From: Streptomyces sp. HUAS MG91
GTDB lineage: Bacteria; Actinomycetota; Actinomycetes; Streptomycetales; Streptomycetaceae
Assembly (NCBI RefSeq): GCF_040529335.1
Contig: NZ_CP159534.1
Location: forward strand, 6,076,001-6,140,000
Direction: 5' to 3'
DNA: 64,000 nucleotides
Shown: one piece after another, positions 60,039 to 64,000 of the stretch
Layout: each line of letters begins with the position of its first letter
Numbering within the stretch: the stretch's first letter is position 1
Translations under genes and position numbers: made by a program
Notes under the pieces: generated by a model
Database searches by the model: none
The model's input: the letters and a program-made list of their open reading frames with translations, nothing else
Told to the model about the DNA's origin: nothing

Positions 60039-60527
60039 ATGCCCGAACTGCAGCGCCTGAACCCGGACCACGCGGCAGCGCTCCTCGTCTTCGAGCGCGA
60101 GAACCGTGAATTCTTCGCCGCTCACGTCCCCGACCGCGGCGACGCCTACTTCGAGCACTACGCGGAGCGCCACGCCGCCCTCCTCGCCGAGCAGGACGCC
60201 GGCACGATGCGGTGCCATGTGCTGACCGGTGACGACGGCGAGATCCTCGGCCGGTTCAACCTCTACGACCCGGCCGACGGCAGCGCCGAACTCGGCTTCC
60301 GCGTCGCGGAGAAGGCCACCGGGCGGGGCCTGGCCACCGCCGCCGTCCGCCGCCTGTTCGAGGTGGCCGTCGCCGACTACGGCCTGGACCGGCTCACCGC
60401 CGCCGCGGCCGAGACCAACCACGCCTCCCGCACGGTGCTCACCCGCACCGGCTTCCGCCCGGTCGGCGAACGCCTCCTGAAGAAGGGCGGCCCCGGCATC
60501 ACGTACGTACGCGACCTGACCGCCTGA
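60039..60527 (+). CDS. GNAT family acetyltransferase
   Basis: This 162-aa protein is of the RimJ/RimL or small-molecule GNAT type. The body contains LGRFNLYDPADGSAELGFRVAEKATGRGLATAAV, the acetyl-CoA binding region, and a TNHASRTVLTRTGFRPVGERLL ending. ATG 60039 suits a leaderless message; GTG 60030 is an alternative start 9 nt earlier. The target is unknown. Confidence 0.82.
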   Translation: MPELQRLNPDHAAALLVFERENREFFAAHVPDRGDAYFEHYAERHAALLAEQDAGTMRCHVLTGDDGEILGRFNLYDPADGSAELGFRVAEKATGRGLATAAVRRLFEVAVADYGLDRLTAAAAETNHASRTVLTRTGFRPVGERLLKKGGPGITYVRDLTA

Positions 60528-60539
60528 CCCGCCGGCCGC

Positions 60540-61442
60540 TCAGAGCCAGCCCGCGAATTCCAGCAGGTTCTCCGCGTCCCGCTCACGCCCCACACGCAGC
60601 GCCCGCACCCCGGACTCCACCGCCCGGAACAGCGTCCAGCCGCGCAGCCGCTCCTGCTCCACGTCCAGCGACTCGGCGAGCTTCTTCACCCGGCGCCGGG
60701 TGATCGCGGGCCCCGACGGCGACCCGATCAGGTCCTCCACCCGGTCGCGCACCAGCCGCGCCAGATCGAAGGCGCACTCGCCGACCACCGGGTCGGGGCC
60801 GACGGCCAGCCACGGCGTGCGCTCCCCGGCCAGCACCTTGGACTGCCGGAACGTGCCGTGCAGCAGCCGCAGTTCGGGGGCCGAGGCCACCAGCTCGTCG
60901 CGCGCCTCCAGCGCCGCGTCCACGAGCGGCGCCACCTCGGGGAAGGCGTCCACGCTCGCGCGCATCGCCGTCGCCTGCCGGCCCGTGCGCTCGGGCACCG
61001 TCTCGCAGTTGCGCCCGGCGGGCGGGTCCACCCACAACCGCCGCAGCGTGCCCGCCGCCTCCAGGAGCGCCTTCGCCTCCGGCAGCGTCCGCACCGAGAT
61101 CTCCGGGTGCAGCCGTTCAAGGAGCAGCGCGCCGTCGTTCATCCCGGCATCGAGCAGCCGTACCGCGCCGAACCCGTCCCAGTGCGTCAGCGCCGCCCGC
61201 TCCGCCTCCGGCCGGAACCGCTCCGGCGCCAGCTTCAGGACCGCGGGCGAGCCGTCCGCCGTGCGCACCTGCGCCACCAGGCTGCTGCGCCCGCCGGGCA
61301 CGTGCACCCGCTCCACGGTCACCGCGCGGCGGGCCGCCGCCGCGTCGAGCAGCGCGCCCAGATCGGCGAGCCACGCGGACGCCCCGTCGTCGCGCACCTC
61401 GCCGAGCGCGTTCACCAGCCGCTGCGGCGGTTCGAAAGCCAT
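60540..61442 (-). CDS. APH(6)/hydroxyurea-kinase-like protein lacking catalytic residues
   Basis: This 300-aa protein matches the aminoglycoside/hydroxyurea phosphotransferase fold (APH_6_hur type), with N-lobe AVLKLAPERFRPEAERAAL and a C-lobe. The catalytic loop reads HGTFRQSKVL (195-204), where active enzymes have HGDxHxxNVL, so the catalytic Asp and the Asn are both replaced. The metal-binding position of the later LAIDPK strand reads AVGPDP (213-218), with Gly for Asp. By sequence it is probably inactive as a kinase, or a binding pseudoenzyme. It is convergent with the GNAT gene. Confidence 0.8.
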   Translation of the reverse strand: MAFEPPQRLVNALGEVRDDGASAWLADLGALLDAAAARRAVTVERVHVPGGRSSLVAQVRTADGSPAVLKLAPERFRPEAERAALTHWDGFGAVRLLDAGMNDGALLLERLHPEISVRTLPEAKALLEAAGTLRRLWVDPPAGRNCETVPERTGRQATAMRASVDAFPEVAPLVDAALEARDELVASAPELRLLHGTFRQSKVLAGERTPWLAVGPDPVVGECAFDLARLVRDRVEDLIGSPSGPAITRRRVKKLAESLDVEQERLRGWTLFRAVESGVRALRVGRERDAENLLEFAGWL

Positions 61443-61470
61443 GCGCGCGTGATTCCCTTCCGAAGACTCC

Positions 61471-61944
61471 TCAAGTGCCGGGCGTCGCCGTGGAACCGGA
61501 GGCGGACGCCGAGGGCGCCGCGGCCCGTTCGGTGAGCCCAGGGAAGGCTACGCTGCTGCCGCGCCAGCGCACCGCACGGACCGCCGCCTCCCGCAGCGCG
61601 TCGGCCGCGGCACGCCGCCGCTCACCGCTCGCGGCCCGGACGAGATCCGAGTAGACCCCGGCGACCTTGTCCTCGATGTCGGCCGCGAGCCGGGCCGCGG
61701 CGGCCGAGTCCGGCACCGGGAACGGCAGCGCGTACGCCCCGGCCGACTCCTCGGGGGTGCCGCCCAGGTCGCGCACCGTGCGGCGCAGGTCGTCGCGCCG
61801 GGCGCGATGCGCGTCGTACGCGGACTTCGCCTCGTCGCCGCGGCCCGACCGGATCCGGCCGCCCACCACCCCGTACCCGTACACCGCCGCGTGTTCGGCA
61901 CGCAGCGCCGCCTGCACGGCGGCCAGCAGATCCTGTTCGCTCAT
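61471..61944 (-). CDS. DUF4439 ferritin-like protein
   Basis: This 157-aa helical protein belongs to the ferritin-like DUF4439 family, with AALRAEHAAVYGYGVVGGRI near the N-terminus and an acidic-helical core. The iron-type carboxylates are not clearly readable, so a metal role is not claimed. ATG 61944 follows GAGGGTCGCG. It begins 8 nt after the lipoprotein gene ends, so the two are one operon. The C-terminus is Ser/Ala/Thr rich. Confidence 0.8.
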   Translation of the reverse strand: MSEQDLLAAVQAALRAEHAAVYGYGVVGGRIRSGRGDEAKSAYDAHRARRDDLRRTVRDLGGTPEESAGAYALPFPVPDSAAAARLAADIEDKVAGVYSDLVRAASGERRRAAADALREAAVRAVRWRGSSVAFPGLTERAAAPSASASGSTATPGT

Positions 61945-61952
61945 CGCGACCC

Positions 61953-62429
61953 TCACCCCTCACCCAGCAGATACGCGTGCCCGGCGCCGGCCGCCGCCAC
62001 CGACGCGAGCAGCCGCGCCAGCTCCGCGGAGGTCTCCGGCTCGGCCAGGGCCTTCATCCGGCGCTCGGCCAGCTCCCGCTCGGCCACCGCCAGCGCTTTC
62101 AGTACGTCCTTCTCGGCGACCGGCGGCGTCGTGGCGCTGCTCGCCGCGCTCGGCCGGGACGCCCCGCCGAACGCCTTCACGTGCTGCGCGACCTCGTCGC
62201 GCAGCGGGTCGAGCCGGGCGGCCAGCGACGGCCGCGCGGCGAGCGCCCGGTCGTACTGTCCGAGCAGGTCGGCGCTCTCCCGGGCCGCCTTCGCCCGCAG
62301 CCGCTTCTCCCGCGAGACGGCGGGCGCCCCCTCGGCGCCGCCGCCGTCACCGCCGCTGTCCGTGCACCCGGCCAGCAGCGCTGCGCCGGCCAGGGAGACC
62401 AGCAGACTCCTACGAGTGGTGTGCGGCAC
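61953..62429 (-). CDS. Twin-arginine lipoprotein of unknown function
   Basis: This 158-aa exported lipoprotein has R6-R7 (TTRRSLLVSLAG) and lipobox LAGC with C22. The mature part is helical and charged: RAKAARESADLLGQYDRALAARPSLAARL. GTG 62429 is used; the adjacent divergent rimP starts at 62604. It is co-transcribed with the DUF4439 gene. The pair is a conserved-looking neighbour of rimP-nusA in actinomycetes; this is recalled, not verified. Confidence 0.8.
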   Translation of the reverse strand: MPHTTRRSLLVSLAGAALLAGCTDSGGDGGGAEGAPAVSREKRLRAKAARESADLLGQYDRALAARPSLAARLDPLRDEVAQHVKAFGGASRPSAASSATTPPVAEKDVLKALAVAERELAERRMKALAEPETSAELARLLASVAAAGAGHAYLLGEG

Positions 62430-62603
62430 GGCGGACGTCCTTGGGCAGCGGGGCGGGCGGGGAACGGGGAGTGACCGGTGATCACCGTACAGTCGGCCCC
62501 CGTCCGGTGGACGGCAACACCCCCCTGGACCGGATACCCTTTGACCTGACGCGCAGGGAATGTCAGCAACCACAACAGCACACGCGGCCGAGGAGTCACC
62601 CGG

Positions 62604-63110
62604 ATGAGCACGACCCAGAACGAGAGGCTGCGGGAACTACTGGAACCGCTTGTCAGCTCGCAGGGACTCGACCTGGAAGAGGTCGAGGTGGCCTCCGTCG
62701 GACGCAAGCGTGTGCTGCGTGTCGTCGTCGACTCGGACGAGGGCGCCGACCTGGACGCGATCGCCGATGTGAGCCGCGCGCTCTCGGCGAAGCTCGACGA
62801 GACCGACGCCATGGGCGACGGCGAGTACGAGCTGGAGGTCGGGACGCCGGGCGCCGAGCGCCCGCTGACCGAGCACCGCCACTACGTCCGCGCCACGGAC
62901 CGCCTCGTGAAGTTCACGCTGAACGACGGTGCCGAGCTGGTGGCCCGCATTCTCGAGGTCGACGACGACGGTCTCGACCTGGAAGTACCGGGTGTGAAGG
63001 GCCGCAAGCCCACCGCCCGACGACTCGACCTCGCCGACATCGCCAAGGCGCGCGTGCAGGTCGAGTTCAACCGCAAGAACAAGAACGACGTATCTGAAGA
63101 GGAGGCGTAG
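62604..63110 (+). CDS. rimP: Ribosome maturation factor RimP
   Basis: RimP helps assemble the 30S subunit. The 168-aa protein has the N-terminal [26 protein letters not shown] and the central [20 protein letters not shown] of the family. ATG 62604 follows GAGGAGTCACCCGG. Its stop is 2 nt before nusA. Confidence 0.94.
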   Translation: MSTTQNERLRELLEPLVSSQGLDLEEVEVASVGRKRVLRVVVDSDEGADLDAIADVSRALSAKLDETDAMGDGEYELEVGTPGAERPLTEHRHYVRATDRLVKFTLNDGAELVARILEVDDDGLDLEVPGVKGRKPTARRLDLADIAKARVQVEFNRKNKNDVSEEEA

Positions 63111-63112
63111 CC

Positions 63113-64000
63113 GTGGACATCGACATGAGTGCCCTGCGGGGTCTGGTCCGGGAGAAGGAGATCTCCTTCGATCTGCTGGTCGAGGCGATCGAGTCGGCCC
63201 TCCTCATCGCCTACCACCGCACCGAAGGCAGCTTCCGCCGCGCGCGCGTGAAGCTGGACCGCGAGAGCGGCCATGTGACGGTGTGGGCGACGGAGGACCC
63301 GGCGGACCTCGAAGAGGGCCAGGAGGCCAAGGAGTTCGACGACACTCCCTCCGACTTCGGCCGGATCGCCGCCACCACCGCCAAGCAGGTCATCCTGCAG
63401 CGGCTGCGCGACGCCGAGGACGACGCGACGCTCGGCGAGTACGCGGGCCGCGAGGGCGACATCGTCATGGGCCAGGTCCAGCAGGGCCGCGACCCGAAGA
63501 ACGTGCTGGTCGACATCGGCAAGCTGGAAGCGATCCTGCCGGTGCAGGAGCAGGTGCCGGGCGAGGAGTACCCGCACGGACTGCGCCTGCGCAGCTACGT
63601 CGTGCGCGTGGCGAAGGGCGTGCGCGGTCCGTCCGTGACGCTGTCCCGGACCCACCCGAACCTCGTCAAGAAGCTCTTCGCGCTGGAGGTCCCGGAGATC
63701 GCCGACGGTTCGGTGGAGATCACCGCCATCGCCCGCGAGGCCGGTCACCGCACGAAGATCGCCGTGCGCTCCACCCGCAGCGGACTCAACGCCAAGGGCG
63801 CGTGCATCGGTCCCATGGGCGGGCGCGTGCGCAACGTGATGGGCGAGCTGAACGGCGAGAAGATCGACATCGTCGACTGGTCGGACGACCCGGCGGAGAT
63901 GGTGGCCAACGCCCTGTCGCCGGCGCGCGTCTCGAAGGTCGAGATCGTCGACATGGGCGCGCGCTCGGCCCGGGTCACGGTGCCGGACTACCAGCTGTCG
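63113..64000 (+). CDS. nusA: Transcription termination/antitermination factor NusA (partial)
   Basis: NusA binds RNA polymerase and RNA to tune pausing and termination. This copy is cut by the right edge of the window at 64000, after 296 codons. Visible are the N-terminal domain, an S1 domain (about 120-190 with [24 protein letters not shown]), and KH1 with [21 protein letters not shown] 63113 starts 2 nt after rimP. Confidence 0.95.
   Translation, partial: MDIDMSALRGLVREKEISFDLLVEAIESALLIAYHRTEGSFRRARVKLDRESGHVTVWATEDPADLEEGQEAKEFDDTPSDFGRIAATTAKQVILQRLRDAEDDATLGEYAGREGDIVMGQVQQGRDPKNVLVDIGKLEAILPVQEQVPGEEYPHGLRLRSYVVRVAKGVRGPSVTLSRTHPNLVKKLFALEVPEIADGSVEITAIAREAGHRTKIAVRSTRSGLNAKGACIGPMGGRVRNVMGELNGEKIDIVDWSDDPAEMVANALSPARVSKVEIVDMGARSARVTVPDYQLS

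Noticed and set aside
1..64000. CRISPR array, tRNA, rRNA, phage or integrative-element core
   Set aside because: I looked for regularly spaced direct repeats, tRNA-like cloverleaf blocks, integrase or transposase genes and found none; the repeats present are short palindromes without regular spacers.

Overview
The window is chromosomal DNA from a high-GC actinomycete, almost certainly a Streptomyces. The signs are very high GC at third codon positions, frequent GTG starts, twin-arginine lipoproteins, a DasR-type site before a chitinase, and a gene order that, from memory and not searched, matches the tsf to nusA stretch of S. coelicolor. I read 57 protein genes and no rRNA or tRNA. The last gene, nusA, runs off the right edge.

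Left end (1-9.5 kb): translation and envelope housekeeping genes (tsf, pyrH, frr, cdsA, a small unknown gene, rlmN), then a thiamine-type ABC transporter operon behind a TPP riboswitch. 9.5-14 kb, mostly minus strand: a sortase-anchored surface protein, a LOG-family protein, a VOC protein and an ABC exporter pair whose ATPase has degenerate motifs.

14-50 kb: polyamine uptake and catabolism genes are scattered through this stretch. They are a PLP aminotransferase with an Lrp/AsnC regulator, three aldehyde dehydrogenases, two PotD-like binding proteins, one complete potABC set, an FAD amine oxidase, gabT and a PucR-type regulator. Together they could import putrescine or spermidine and carry the carbon through GABA and succinic semialdehyde to succinate. 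Interleaved are accessory genes: a methyltransferase, two PAP2-type membrane phosphatases, a serine hydrolase, an HxlR regulator with a divergent reductase, a GDPD, an adenosine deaminase, a NADAR protein, a GH18 chitinase with a candidate DasR site, an EVE-McrB/McrC type IV restriction-like pair, and a large membrane-anchored P-loop protein.

Right end (50-64 kb): an acyl-CoA dehydrogenase, the isoprenoid genes dxr and ispG around a site-2 protease, three GNAT-type proteins, proS, a degenerate APH(6)-like kinase, a ferritin-like/lipoprotein pair, then rimP and nusA.

Non-coding structure is rich. There are tandem hairpins between tsf and pyrH, a 13-bp hairpin that hides a ribosome binding site at 35.5 kb, nine copies of a 20-bp palindrome-forming intergenic repeat, a 173-bp full-length inverted-repeat MITE-like element touching a stop codon at 57.3 kb, and many strong hairpin terminators. 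The most system-like accessory block is the 37.9-42.5 kb phosphatase-McrB-McrC operon. All functional calls come from reading motifs; no database search was run.
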